Assembly: GCA_964619285.1 (NCBI GenBank)
Contig: CAZUCT010000007.1
Span: 1-51,284 of the forward strand
Reading direction: 5' to 3'
Length of the DNA stretch: 51,284 nt
DNA from: CALKCV01 sp964619285
Lineage (GTDB): Bacteria > Cyanobacteriota > Cyanobacteriia > Cyanobacteriales > Microcoleaceae
Of this stretch, positions 1 through 8,151 are shown in pieces. The notes beneath the pieces were generated by a model that saw nothing but the letters and a program-made list of their open reading frames with translations, did not search any database and had not been told where the DNA came from. Position 1 is the first letter of the stretch; every line of letters starts with the position of its first letter. A program made the translations under genes and the position numbers.

Positions 1-304
1 TAGCCATTTCTTCTGCTGTTGGGGGAGTTTCCAGAATTTTTTGAACCCTCTCAACTTCTTCTAATTCTGCCACTACACTTTGCAGCAATTCAGCTAGAGA
101 TTTTGCCGTTGAAAGGTTCATAATTGCATCCATTTCAACTTCTCTCATTGCTGCCCCTCCGTTGACGTTTTCTTCTGGGGTTTGTGTTGCGGGAGAGTCG
201 CTACACAGACTCAATTTAATATCGAGATTTTCCGTAAGTTCTATCCGAAAGTCATCGATATTGACAGTTCTAAAAGAGTCGCTTTTATTGTAGTTTAACT
301 TCAT
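1..304 (-). CDS. Antitoxin-like protein, tandem copy 1 (partial)
   Basis: The gene is cut by the left edge of the window, so about 101 N-terminal codons are visible. The ATG follows a clear GGAGG ribosome binding site. The protein starts MKLNYNKSDSFRT and shares the segment MNLSTAKSL with the two complete copies to the right. Over the first ~200 bases from the start codon it is almost identical to the third copy (one difference near codon 10) and less like the second. By analogy it should precede a PIN toxin gene to the left, outside the window. Antitoxin function is inferred only from its place before PIN genes; I recognise no named family. Confidence 0.7.
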   Translation of the reverse strand, partial: MKLNYNKSDSFRTVNIDDFRIELTENLDIKLSLCSDSPATQTPEENVNGGAAMREVEMDAIMNLSTAKSLAELLQSVVAELEEVERVQKILETPPTAEEMA

Positions 305-380
305 CAAAATTCCTCCAACATAAAATCAAATTCACCCACCACAACCCATCCGTTAAATCCGTTACAAAATCCGCTGCTAA

Positions 381-800
381 TTAATACCGATTTAAGACAT
401 CAATAAATAACTTTGGTTGTAGGATTTGCGTTCCATGATAATATTTTATGGGCAATATATCTTTCTTATCGAGACTGACTAAATAATCGGCTTTTGCTTC
501 GTAAGCTGCTGCTAAAAACATATTATCTTTGGGGTCAATATCGTCTAAAAAAGTGGCTTCGTAAATTCCAGGAATGTTTAAAGCTTTTGCAGTTATAAAA
601 CCTGCCAATCTTTTTGTATAATTTTCAGAAAAGCTACGTCGAGCTAATACAAGAATTAATTCCTCAAGAATTTGCGGTGACATGACTAAAGTAAATCTGC
701 TATGTCCCCAATTACTTAAAACTTGAAACGAGGCAGAACTTTCATCTTTAGTTAAAAGTCCTGCCAAAAAAACTGATGTGTCTATAACAACTTTAAGCAC
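381..800 (-). CDS. PIN-domain toxin, tandem copy A
   Basis: This 139-residue protein is a PIN-family ribonuclease of the kind called 'putative toxin-antitoxin system toxin component, PIN family'. It opens with VIDTSVFLAGLL, carrying the first catalytic Asp, followed by acidic ILEELI, then DIDPKDN and the ADYLVSLD segment that complete the acidic site. The start is GTG, six bases after the stop of the upstream antitoxin-like gene (807-1262), so the pair is a bicistron. The last ~57 residues are identical to those of the second PIN copy, while the first half differs at many positions. PIN toxins cleave RNA in a metal-dependent way; the target here is unknown. Confidence 0.85.
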   Translation of the reverse strand: MLKVVIDTSVFLAGLLTKDESSASFQVLSNWGHSRFTLVMSPQILEELILVLARRSFSENYTKRLAGFITAKALNIPGIYEATFLDDIDPKDNMFLAAAYEAKADYLVSLDKKDILPIKYYHGTQILQPKLFIDVLNRY

Positions 801-806
801 TTTTTC

Positions 807-1262
807 TTAATTACTTTCCTTAGCTATCTTTTTCATTTCTTCTGCTTCTCTTACTATTTCCTGCCGAAGAGCATCAAACTCAGCCCAAATTTCCTCCGCC
901 GGACGTGCTTCAGCATTTTTAGCCTTAGCAAAAGCTTCTTCCCTAATTCTATTTGCCCAAGCTTTTTCCTCTGCTGTTGGTGGAGTTTCGAGAATTTCTT
1001 GAACTTTCATAGCTTCTTCTAGTTCTTCCACCGTACCTTGTAACGATCTAATTAGAGATTTTGCCGTTGAAAGGTTCATAATTGCTTCCATTTCAACTTC
1101 TTTAATTGCTTCGCTACCATTAACGCTTTCTTCTGGGAGTTGTTTGGCGGGAGAGTCGCTAAACAGACTTAATTGAATATCCAGATTGCGCGTAATGTCT
1201 ATCCGAACATCGTCGATATTGACAGTTCTAAAAGAGTCGCTTTTATTGTAGTTTAACTTCAT
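807..1262 (-). CDS. Antitoxin-like protein, tandem copy 2
   Basis: This 151-residue acidic, helix-rich protein is encoded just upstream of the PIN gene 381-800. The ATG lies after GGAGGAATTTTG; a TTG three bases earlier is a worse start. The N-terminal ~35 residues (FRTVNIDD...LDIQLSL) look strand-rich, the middle holds MNLSTAKSL, and the C-terminal half is predicted helix with RPAEEIWAEF, a plausible toxin-binding tail. It is longer than ordinary VapB or RelB antitoxins (about 75-90 residues), and no standard DNA-binding fold is obvious by eye. The antitoxin role is inferred from the bicistronic layout and its co-duplication with the PIN gene. Confidence 0.65.
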   Translation of the reverse strand: MKLNYNKSDSFRTVNIDDVRIDITRNLDIQLSLFSDSPAKQLPEESVNGSEAIKEVEMEAIMNLSTAKSLIRSLQGTVEELEEAMKVQEILETPPTAEEKAWANRIREEAFAKAKNAEARPAEEIWAEFDALRQEIVREAEEMKKIAKESN

Positions 1263-1338
1263 CAAAATTCCTCCAACATAAAATCAAATTCACCCACCAC
1301 AACCCATCCGTTAAATCCGTTACAAAATCCGCTGCTAA

Positions 1339-1758
1339 TTAATACCGATTTAAGACATCAATAAATAACTTTGGTTGTAGGATTTGCGTTCCATGATAAT
1401 ATTTTATGGGCAATATATCTTTCTTATCGAGACTGACTAAATAATCGGCTTTTGCTTCGTAAGCTGCTGCTAAGAACATATTATCTTTGGGGTCAATATC
1501 GTCCAGAAAAGTTGCTTCGTAAGCCCCAGGAATGTTTAAAGCTGTTCTAATGATATTATCTACTAGAGCATCTATGTCATCTTGGGAAAATCCACGTCGA
1601 GCTAATATACCAATTAACTCGTTAAGAATCTGCGGTGACATGACTAAAATAAATGCGTCATCTAGCCAGTTACTTATCACTTGAAACGACCCAGATTTTT
1701 CATTCTGCGTTAAAAGCCCTGCCAAAAAAACTGATGTGTCTATAACAACTTTAAGCAC
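1339..1758 (-). CDS. PIN-domain toxin, tandem copy B
   Basis: This is a 139-residue PIN protein paralogous to 381-800, with the same GTG start and the same six-base gap to its antitoxin-like partner (1765-2220). It keeps the opening VIDTSVFLAGLL, the ILNELI acidic segment and DIDPKDN. From ATFLDDID to the C-terminus it is identical to the other copy, while residues ~17-80 are diverged (for example LDDAFILV against GHSRFTLV). The mix suggests gene conversion of the 3' half or selection on the toxin-antitoxin interface in the 5' half. It is probably an RNase toxin; activity is inferred from family membership. Confidence 0.85.
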   Translation of the reverse strand: MLKVVIDTSVFLAGLLTQNEKSGSFQVISNWLDDAFILVMSPQILNELIGILARRGFSQDDIDALVDNIIRTALNIPGAYEATFLDDIDPKDNMFLAAAYEAKADYLVSLDKKDILPIKYYHGTQILQPKLFIDVLNRY

Positions 1759-1764
1759 CTTTTA

Positions 1765-2220
1765 TTAATTGCCTTCCTTAGGGTTATTTTTCATTTCTTC
1801 TGCTTTTATTGCTATTCGCTTCCAAGCAGCCTTAAACTCAGCTTTAACTTGTTCCGCCGGACGCGGACCGGCTTTTTTAGCTTTAGCAAAAGCTCGTTCT
1901 CTAATACTATTTGCCCTAGCTATTTCTTCTGCGGTTAGTGGAGTTTCCAGAATTTCTTGAACCTTATCAGCTTCTTCTAATTCTTCCACCACATCTAGGA
2001 GTAATTCAGCTAGAGATTTTGCCGTTGAAAGGTTCATAATTGCATCCATTTCAACTTCTCTCATTGCTGCCCCTCCGTTGACGTTTTCTTCTGGGGTTTG
2101 TGTTGCGGGAGAGTCGCTACACAGACTCAATTTAATATCGAGATTTTCCGTAAGTTCTATCCGAAAGTCATCGATATTGACAGTTCTAAAATAGTCGCTT
2201 TTATTGTAGTTTAACTTCAT
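1765..2220 (-). CDS. Antitoxin-like protein, tandem copy 3 (operon-leading)
   Basis: This 151-residue paralog of 807-1262 is the promoter-proximal copy of the array. I place the start at the ATG that begins MKLNYNKSDYFRT, preceded by GGAGGAATTTTT. The frame stays open upstream only because it runs through a palindromic repeat (giving residues like PETRFFQKTGF), which is not real coding sequence. The C-terminal third (GPRPAEQVKAEFKAAW) differs from copy 2, matching the divergence of the adjacent PIN toxin and pointing to cognate pairing. Function as an antitoxin is inferred. Confidence 0.65.
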   Translation of the reverse strand: MKLNYNKSDYFRTVNIDDFRIELTENLDIKLSLCSDSPATQTPEENVNGGAAMREVEMDAIMNLSTAKSLAELLLDVVEELEEADKVQEILETPLTAEEIARANSIRERAFAKAKKAGPRPAEQVKAEFKAAWKRIAIKAEEMKNNPKEGN

Positions 2221-2267
2221 AAAAATTCCTCCAACAATAATTTTGATTCTAGGGCAGGACCGGTCAA

Positions 2268-2298
2268 GAAACCCGGTTTTTTGAAAAAACCGGGTTTC
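2268..2298. repeat. Dispersed palindrome (GAAACCCGG...CCGGGTTTC)
   Basis: This is a perfect inverted repeat with arms GAAACCCGGTTTTTT and its complement around one base. It is one of about ten copies in the window. It lies between sufS and the PIN array and could act as a bidirectional terminator, since the arms end in T-runs. It is mostly confined to spacers. Confidence 0.85.
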
Positions 2299-2350
2299 TG
2301 GGGCTTCTGGCAATTATTAATTGTTAATTGTTAATTGCCCCTAATTTCCC

Positions 2351-3613
2351 CTACCCCAAAACGCTACCAAAAAACTCAATAGTCTCCTTCAAAGCAGCAA
2401 CAAACAAATCGATATCCTCGCGAGTATTATAAAAATACAAACTCGCCCTCGCCGTCGAAGAAATTCCTAAATAACGATGCAAAGGTTGAGTGCAATGATG
2501 CCCCGAACGAATTGCCACCGCCGCATCATCTAACATCGTCGATAAATCGTTGGCGTGTAGCTTTTCTACGTTAAAACTTGCCAGGGCCGCCCTTCCTTCC
2601 CCATTAGCATTTGGTTTGGGGCCGTAAATAGTTACCTCGGGAATTTGCCCTAATTTCTCAAACAAATAACCCGTTAATTCTGCCTCCCAATCGTGGATTT
2701 TATCCATACCAACTTTAGTTAAATAATCCACCGCCGCCCCAAGAGCGATCGCCTCCCCAATTGCCGGAGTTCCCGCCTCGAATTTATGGGGCAATTCCGC
2801 ACAAGTAAAACGGTCTAAAAATACCTCCCCAATCATCTCGCCGCCCCCTAAAAATGGCGGCATTGACTCTAATAAATCCAGCTTTCCGTAGAGGAAACCG
2901 ATGCCAGTTGGGGCGCACATTTTATGCCCCGAAGCTACCAACCAATCGCCACCTATTTGTTGCACGTCTAACGGGGTATGGGGCGCGCTTTGGCAAGCAT
3001 CTATTAAAACTTTAGCTCCGTTTTGATGGGCGATCGCGCAAATTTCCTCCACCGGATTAATACAACCCAAAACATTAGAAACATGAGCCACCGCCACCAA
3101 CTTAGTCTTCTCAGAAACTAAAGTTTTAAACTGTTCCAAATCAAACTCGCCAGTAGCAGTTAATTCCACATATTTTAACTGCGCCCCCGTCTTCTGGCAA
3201 ACAATCTGCCAAGGAACCAAATTGCTGTGATGTTCCATCACCGAAAGAATAATCTCATCCCCAGATTTCAGATTATTTAAACCCCAAGCATAAGCAACTA
3301 AATTAATCGCCTCGCTGGCATTGCGAGTAAAAACAATTTCATTACGAGAAGCGGCATTAATAAAAGCAGCAACTTTATCTCGCGATGCCTCGTAAGCGTC
3401 CGTTGCTTGGGTACTTAAAGCGTGAGCTCCGCGATGAACGTTTGAGTTGTATTGTTGATAGTAATTGCACAGAGCATTTATCACCGCCGCTGGTTTTTGA
3501 GAAGTGGCAGCATTATCTAAATAAACTAAGGGTTTATTATTTATTTTCTGGTCTAAAATTGGAAAGTCAGTCCTAATTTTATCTGCTAATGTTCTTTCTT
3601 TAAGTAGTGTCAT
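2351..3613 (-). CDS. sufS: Cysteine desulfurase SufS
   Basis: SufS is a PLP-dependent cysteine desulfurase that takes sulfur from cysteine, leaving alanine, and passes persulfide sulfur to the SufBCD scaffold. The 420-residue protein starts MTLLKERTLADKIRTDFP; an upstream in-frame ATG would add ten residues drawn from the AT-rich repeat leader and is less likely. Visible motifs are YLDNAATSQKP at the N-terminus, EHHSN, the PLP lysine in ASGHKMCAPTG, and the catalytic cysteine in RSGHHCTQPLH. It is the last gene of the suf group, 72 bases after sufD, with a heptamer repeat in the gap. Confidence 0.96.
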   Translation of the reverse strand: MTLLKERTLADKIRTDFPILDQKINNKPLVYLDNAATSQKPAAVINALCNYYQQYNSNVHRGAHALSTQATDAYEASRDKVAAFINAASRNEIVFTRNASEAINLVAYAWGLNNLKSGDEIILSVMEHHSNLVPWQIVCQKTGAQLKYVELTATGEFDLEQFKTLVSEKTKLVAVAHVSNVLGCINPVEEICAIAHQNGAKVLIDACQSAPHTPLDVQQIGGDWLVASGHKMCAPTGIGFLYGKLDLLESMPPFLGGGEMIGEVFLDRFTCAELPHKFEAGTPAIGEAIALGAAVDYLTKVGMDKIHDWEAELTGYLFEKLGQIPEVTIYGPKPNANGEGRAALASFNVEKLHANDLSTMLDDAAVAIRSGHHCTQPLHRYLGISSTARASLYFYNTREDIDLFVAALKETIEFFGSVLG

Positions 3614-3639
3614 TTTTTTCAAATTGTAATTGAAAATTA

Positions 3640-3685
3640 ACAATCAACAATTGTTAATTGTTAATTGTTAATTATTAATTGTTAA
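3640..3685. repeat. Heptamer tandem repeat (TTGTTAA type)
   Basis: Short direct repeats of the TTAATTG / TTGTTAA type fill the sufD-sufS gap. Such heptanucleotide tandem repeats are common in filamentous cyanobacteria. I see no promoter or terminator here, so sufD and sufS probably remain co-transcribed. Confidence 0.75.
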
Positions 3686-5050
3686 CTACATCCGACAAGC
3701 GACGCACTGGGAGAGAGCTTTCCGCAGAGAATCTATCGGTAATTTCTCAATAATTTCTCCAGCAAAAGCATCGATTAACAAATCGCGACAAGTCGCCTTA
3801 TCCAAACCTCGACTCTGGAGATAAAAAAGGCGATCGCCATCCAACTCGCTAACCGTTGCCCCGTGGGCGCACTTCACATCATCGGCGATAATTTCCAACT
3901 GCGGTTTCGTATCCACCCGAGCATTTTTTGACAATAACAAATTCCGGTTTAACTGACTCGCATTTGTCAATTGTGCCTCTCGGGCAACAAAAATTTTACC
4001 GTTAAAAACCGCCCGTCCTTTATCGTCAACAATGCACTTATGCAATTGATTGCTGCTGCCGTGGGGATATTTCAAAATTATCGAACTGTGAGTATCCGCC
4101 AACTGTTGGTTATTAACTACCGTCAAACAGTGCAAATTGGTTTCGGTACCCTCCCCAGTTTGATAAACCTCCAAATTGTGCCGCGACAATTTCGCGCCCA
4201 AACTCACGGCATTGCAAGTATAGCGACTGTTTCGCGCCTGCCCCACCGCAGTTTTACCGACGTGATAGGCCGCGCCCCCATCTCGCTGCACTCGCGTATG
4301 CTTAACCTCGGCGTTTTCCTCCACCCAAACTTCCATCACCGTATTAGTTAAATAAGGTGTTGAGGTCGGAACATCGGGGCAACCGATCGCCGCCGTGGCG
4401 CAATGTTCGATAATATTAACCGAACTTCCCGCCTCCGCTATTACCAAAGAACGACGTTGAGTCAAAATCGGTCCTTCGGTAGGGGAAGCTATAAATAATA
4501 GATGGATCGGTTGCTCGACAATTTTATGCTTCGGCACCCAAACCACAGCGGCATCGGTAACGCCCGCAGTATTCAGGGAAGTAAATACTTCTCGGGAGCC
4601 CTGCTGTTTGCCCAGATAATTACGGACTTCGACCGTCAATTCGTCTGGCAGTTGCCCCAAATTCCCGACAAAAACCCCCTCTGGCAAACCTGCCACCGAA
4701 GAATGGTTGGGGGCAAACACGCCGTTAACGAATACCAAGCGAGTGTTTTTTGCTTCCGGCAAGACAAAGGCACCAATATCCAGATCGCCCAAATTCACCG
4801 GTTGGGGCGCTTGGAAACTAACATTTAATAAGGGCGAGAGGTCTGTAAACCTCCATTCTTCGTCTTTTTTCGTCGGTATCTCCAACTCGCGAACCCACGC
4901 ACCGGCGCGATCGCGAGTTTGCTGCAACCAAGCGGCCATCCGCACGTCCAAGGGATACTCCGGGGGAACGCTAGGCGACGCGCCCTTACACGCCTCCCCT
5001 AACAACTTATCCAAATAAGAAATTTCCGGTTTTGCTGAAACTTGTACCAT
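3686..5050 (-). CDS. sufD: Fe-S cluster assembly protein SufD
   Basis: SufD is a scaffold subunit of the SufBC2D complex, needed for iron entry and assembly of nascent Fe-S clusters. The protein has 454 residues, normal for the family. It shows the N-terminal helical region (VRELEIPTKKDEEWRFTDLSPLL), the right-handed beta-helix core and the conserved C-terminal CAHGATVSELD, RGLDKATCRDLLIDAFAGEII and REAQLTNASQLNRNLLLS. It begins three bases after the sufC stop, so the two genes are translationally close. It ends in CVACRM. Confidence 0.96.
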   Translation of the reverse strand: MVQVSAKPEISYLDKLLGEACKGASPSVPPEYPLDVRMAAWLQQTRDRAGAWVRELEIPTKKDEEWRFTDLSPLLNVSFQAPQPVNLGDLDIGAFVLPEAKNTRLVFVNGVFAPNHSSVAGLPEGVFVGNLGQLPDELTVEVRNYLGKQQGSREVFTSLNTAGVTDAAVVWVPKHKIVEQPIHLLFIASPTEGPILTQRRSLVIAEAGSSVNIIEHCATAAIGCPDVPTSTPYLTNTVMEVWVEENAEVKHTRVQRDGGAAYHVGKTAVGQARNSRYTCNAVSLGAKLSRHNLEVYQTGEGTETNLHCLTVVNNQQLADTHSSIILKYPHGSSNQLHKCIVDDKGRAVFNGKIFVAREAQLTNASQLNRNLLLSKNARVDTKPQLEIIADDVKCAHGATVSELDGDRLFYLQSRGLDKATCRDLLIDAFAGEIIEKLPIDSLRKALSQCVACRM

Positions 5051-5053
5051 TAT

Positions 5054-5836
5054 TTACACCCCCACCGCTGCTGCTTCGATAACATCATCGTAACCTTGTT
5101 CTTCTAACTCTAAAGCGAGTTCCTTCGTACCAGTCTTAATAATCCGTCCGCCTTCCATAACGTGAACGAAATCGGGCACTATATAATTTAAAAGTCGCTG
5201 ATAGTGAGTAATAACCAGCATCGAATTTTCAGCATTTGCCAATTGATTTACTCCGTTGGCGACTATTTTCAAAGCATCGATATCCAACCCCGAATCTGTC
5301 TCATCTAAAATTGCCAGTTTCGGTTCTAAAAGCGCCATTTGCAAAATCTCATTGCGCTTTTTCTCCCCCCCAGAAAAACCCTCGTTAACGCTGCGGTTGA
5401 GAAACTCGGATTTCATTTTGACAACTTCTAATTTTTCCTGCACCAATTCATCAAAATCAAAAACATCTAATTCCTCCAAACCTTGATGTTGGCGATGAGA
5501 GTTAAAAGCAACTCGCAGGAAATCTAAATTGCTAACCCCCGGAATTTCCACGGGATATTGGAAAGCGAGAAATATTCCCGCCAAAGACCTTTCTTCTGGT
5601 TCCTTATCCAGGAGATTTTCTCCTAAGAATATTACTTCTCCCCCAGTTACTTCATAAGCTGGATGACCGGATAATACTTTAGAAAAAGTGCTTTTTCCCG
5701 AACCGTTAGGCCCCATAATCGCATGAATTTCTCCTGCCTTAATTTCTAAGTTTAACCTTTTAAGAATTTGGGTACCATCTACATTTGCTGTTAAATCTCT
5801 TACTGAGAGAATAACCGGACTATTTTCTACAATCAT
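5054..5836 (-). CDS. sufC: Fe-S cluster assembly ATPase SufC
   Basis: SufC is the ABC-type ATPase of the SufBC2D scaffold. The 260-residue protein has Walker A GPNGSGKS, the Q-loop FLAFQYPVEIPG, the signature SGGEKKRNEI, Walker B LAILDETDSGLD and the switch His in VITHYQRLL, so it should be active. The start MIVENSPVILSVRDL fits the family length. Upstream toward sufB are an SH3-like gene and repeats, so sufC may depend on read-through from the sufB promoter or on a promoter of its own. Confidence 0.96.
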   Translation of the reverse strand: MIVENSPVILSVRDLTANVDGTQILKRLNLEIKAGEIHAIMGPNGSGKSTFSKVLSGHPAYEVTGGEVIFLGENLLDKEPEERSLAGIFLAFQYPVEIPGVSNLDFLRVAFNSHRQHQGLEELDVFDFDELVQEKLEVVKMKSEFLNRSVNEGFSGGEKKRNEILQMALLEPKLAILDETDSGLDIDALKIVANGVNQLANAENSMLVITHYQRLLNYIVPDFVHVMEGGRIIKTGTKELALELEEQGYDDVIEAAAVGV

Positions 5837-5864
5837 TTTTCCTGTTTGAATCTGTTATTTTCCA

Positions 5865-5935
5865 AAGTTCGTAGCGATAGTTCGTAGTGTAATCGCTTCA
5901 GCGATAGTTCGTAGTAATCGCTTCAGCGATTTGCT
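5865..5935. repeat. Dispersed repeat TTCGTAGTAATCGCTTCAGCGAT, several copies
   Basis: Two to three imperfect copies of a ~24-base unit of the form TTCGTAG-TAATCGCTT-CAGCGAT lie just downstream of the SH3-like gene. The core AATCGCTTTAGCGATT is partly self-complementary. Other copies occur around 6357-6568, 8152-8213, inside a gene at 34546-34572, and near 51071. Confidence 0.8.
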
Positions 5936-5936
5936 A

Positions 5937-6344
5937 CTAATTTGCCGGAACCACATATTGTTTGTTAGCCCTTACCCAGCAACTTTTGTCATCTGGAAGT
6001 GCGACTTGCAACCAAGATTTATCCCCCAAATCGCCGACAATTTCTACTACTCCTCGTTCCCTTTCTACCGCTTTAAGAATAGTTCCTTCCGAGAAGGTAA
6101 CTTCCACTTTTCCCTCATTAGAAAAAGTTGGGATTTTATCGCGACAATTTAAGCCTTGAGGATCCGAATCTACCACCTGCCAAGTGGATTGATATTCTTG
6201 GCGTAAAGGATAATCGCCATTAAAATTAGGCCAATTTCCCTCAAAATAATCGGGAGCTTGTTGAGCCATTGCGGGCCAGCTAAAAAAGGCGATCGCTACC
6301 CCAACAATTACAATTGCTATTAGTTGTTTTAGACGAAAAATCAT
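5937..6344 (-). CDS. Secreted SH3-like protein inside the suf cluster
   Basis: This 135-residue protein has a clear signal peptide: positive MIFRLKQ, a hydrophobic run (LIAIVIVGVAIAFF), then AMA-QQ as a likely cleavage site. The mature part ends with a pattern like bacterial SH3 domains: strands EVTFSEGTILKAV, DKSWLQVALPDDKSCWVRANKQYV. Two cysteines (about residues 88 and 122) could form a disulfide in the periplasm. It lies between sufB and sufC in the same orientation, surrounded by repeats, and has no evident link to Fe-S assembly. It probably inserted there. Exact function is not recognised. Confidence 0.7.
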   Translation of the reverse strand: MIFRLKQLIAIVIVGVAIAFFSWPAMAQQAPDYFEGNWPNFNGDYPLRQEYQSTWQVVDSDPQGLNCRDKIPTFSNEGKVEVTFSEGTILKAVERERGVVEIVGDLGDKSWLQVALPDDKSCWVRANKQYVVPAN

Positions 6345-6356
6345 GTTTTTTTCTGA

Positions 6357-6568
6357 CGTTCGTAGTAATCGCTTTAGCGATTCTAAGTTCGTAGTAATCG
6401 CTTTAGCGATTCTAAGTTCGTAGTAATCGCTTTAGCGATTCNNNNNNNNNNNNNNNNNNNNNNNNNNNNNNNNNNNNNNNNNNNNNNNNNNNNNNNNNNN
6501 NNNNNNNNNNNNNNNNNNNNNNNNNNNNNNNNNNNNNNNNNTAAGTTCGTAGTAATCGCTTTAGCGAT
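6357..6568. repeat. Tandem repeat of the TTCGTAGTAATCGC unit with a 100-N assembly gap
   Basis: At least four copies of a ~28-base unit (AAGTTCGTAGTAATCGCTTT plus AGCGATTCT) run in tandem on both sides of exactly 100 N (6442-6541). The assembler evidently could not resolve the array, so the true copy number is unknown. Just after it, 6570-6588 is a GGTGCGC/GCGCACC inverted repeat. The array lies between sufB and the SH3-like gene. Confidence 0.9.
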
Positions 6569-6599
6569 TTGGTGCGCTGCGCGCACCCTACTAACTTTT

Positions 6600-6643
6600 T
6601 AGTTAGCAATTAGCCATTAGCCATTAGCCATTAGCCATTAGCA
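6600..6643. repeat. Heptamer tandem repeat (TTAGCCA)
   Basis: About five copies of TTAGCCA/TAGCAAT type heptamers sit immediately downstream of sufB. They add to the repeat-filled sufB-sufC spacer. Confidence 0.8.
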
Positions 6644-6681
6644 AAAAGCCTTAAATTATTGGCAAGTTCGGCCAGCTCTAA

Positions 6682-8118
6682 TTACCCAACCGTTCCCTCT
6701 AATTTTAAGCTCAACAATTTATCAGCTTCCACCGCAAATTCCATCGGCAATTCATTAAAGACATCTTTACAGAAACCGCTGATAATCATCGAAACTGCAT
6801 CTTCGGGAGAAATACCCCGTTGAGCGAAGTAGAAAAGTTGCTCTTCTCCTATTTTAGAAGTCGAAGCTTCATGCTCCACTCGGGCAGTATTATTTTCTAC
6901 TTGGATATAAGGGACAGTATTAGCCCTGGCATTATCTCCAATTAACATCGAATCGCACTGGGAATAATTCCGCCCGCCTTCCGCTTTCGGACTCATTTTA
7001 ACTAACCCGCGATAGCTATTAGAAGACTTGCCAGCAGATATTCCTTTAGAAATAATCGTACTGCGGGTATTTTTCCCGATATGTATCATTTTCGTGCCCG
7101 TATCTGCCTGTTGTTTGTTATTAGTTAAAGCGACAGAATAAAACTCCCCGACAGAATTATCTCCGATTAAAACGCAACTGGGATATTTCCAAGTAATCGC
7201 CGAACCAGTTTCTACTTGAGTCCAGGAAATTTTCGAGTTTATGCCTTTACACAAACCCCGTTTGGTGACAAAATTATAAATGCCACCTTTACCGTTTTCG
7301 TCGCCGGCAAACCAGTTTTGAACTGTAGAATATTTAATTTCGGCGTTATCGAGGGCGACTAATTCTACCACTGCAGCGTGGAGTTGGTTGGTGTCGAACA
7401 TTGGCGCGGTACAACCTTCGAGATATGTTACCGAACTTGCTTCTTCGGCCACGATTAAGGTGCGCTCGAATTGGCCGGAATCGCCGTTATTGATACGGAA
7501 GTAGGTCGATAGGTCCATCGGGCATTTGACACCTTTGGGAATATAGACGAAGGAACCGTCGCTGAAAACTGCCGAGTTGAGGGCGGCGAAGAAGTTATCT
7601 CCCACTGGGACGACGCTGCCGAGGTATTTTTCGACTAATTCGGGGTGTTCTTCCACTGCTTCGGAAATAGAACAAAAAATAACCCCTTCTTCCGCAAGTT
7701 TTTCTTTGAAAGTAGTAGCAATGGAGACGCTATCGAATACGGCATCGACCGCTACGTTTGCCAAGCGTTTTTGTTCTGATAAAGGTATCCCCAATTTCTC
7801 GAAAGTGTCTAAGAGAGTGGGATCTACTTCTTCGAGGCTGCCTTTCTTTTTGTTTATTTTGGGGGCAGAATAATAAATGATATTTTGATAGTCAATTTTG
7901 GGATAATCTACATCTGCCCAGTTTGGCTCTTTCATGCTTTGCCACTTCCGATAGGCTTTGAGTCGGAAGTTTAGCATAAATTCTGGCTCGTTTTTTTTGG
8001 CAGATATCAGCCGAACTACGTCTTCGCTGAGACCGCGAGGTATTGTATCTGATTCAATATCGGTTACGAAACCGTATTTATAAGGTTGGTTGACTAGGGT
8101 TTTTACTGTAGCACTCAT
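6682..8118 (-). CDS. sufB: Fe-S cluster assembly protein SufB
   Basis: SufB is the core scaffold subunit on which clusters form within SufBC2D. At 478 residues it has normal length, so no intein is present. Conserved segments seen include YKYGFVTDIESDTIPRGL at the N-terminus, EGVIFCSISEAVEEHPELV, FVYIPKGVKCPMDLSTYFRIN, VTYLEGCTAP, SYRGLVKMSPKAEGGRNYSQCDSMLIG (the late conserved Cys) and EHEASTSKIGEEQLFYFAQRGI. It is transcribed away from sufR across a 194-bp divergent spacer and is the expected first gene of the SufR-controlled unit. Confidence 0.97.
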   Translation of the reverse strand: MSATVKTLVNQPYKYGFVTDIESDTIPRGLSEDVVRLISAKKNEPEFMLNFRLKAYRKWQSMKEPNWADVDYPKIDYQNIIYYSAPKINKKKGSLEEVDPTLLDTFEKLGIPLSEQKRLANVAVDAVFDSVSIATTFKEKLAEEGVIFCSISEAVEEHPELVEKYLGSVVPVGDNFFAALNSAVFSDGSFVYIPKGVKCPMDLSTYFRINNGDSGQFERTLIVAEEASSVTYLEGCTAPMFDTNQLHAAVVELVALDNAEIKYSTVQNWFAGDENGKGGIYNFVTKRGLCKGINSKISWTQVETGSAITWKYPSCVLIGDNSVGEFYSVALTNNKQQADTGTKMIHIGKNTRSTIISKGISAGKSSNSYRGLVKMSPKAEGGRNYSQCDSMLIGDNARANTVPYIQVENNTARVEHEASTSKIGEEQLFYFAQRGISPEDAVSMIISGFCKDVFNELPMEFAVEADKLLSLKLEGTVG

Positions 8119-8151
8119 AATTTAACTGGTGTTCTCTCGTGTTCTCAATTT

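Larger units (their letters stand above)
1..2220. repeat. 958-bp tandem duplication of a PIN toxin-antitoxin unit
   Basis: The start codons of the three antitoxin-like genes end at 304, 1262 and 2220, giving an exact 958-bp period twice. The noncoding leader after each start (visible at 305-380 and 1263-1338) and the 3' half of the PIN gene are essentially identical between units. The array continues leftwards out of the window. An exact period with diverged patches inside is typical of unequal crossing-over followed by local divergence or conversion. Confidence 0.9.

Noticed and set aside
2221..2313. Upstream extension of the third antitoxin-like gene
   Set aside because: The extra codons lie in a palindromic repeat and the proper ribosome binding site precedes the internal ATG at 2220.
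6682..8118. Possible intein in SufB
   Set aside because: The protein is 478 residues with all family segments continuous.
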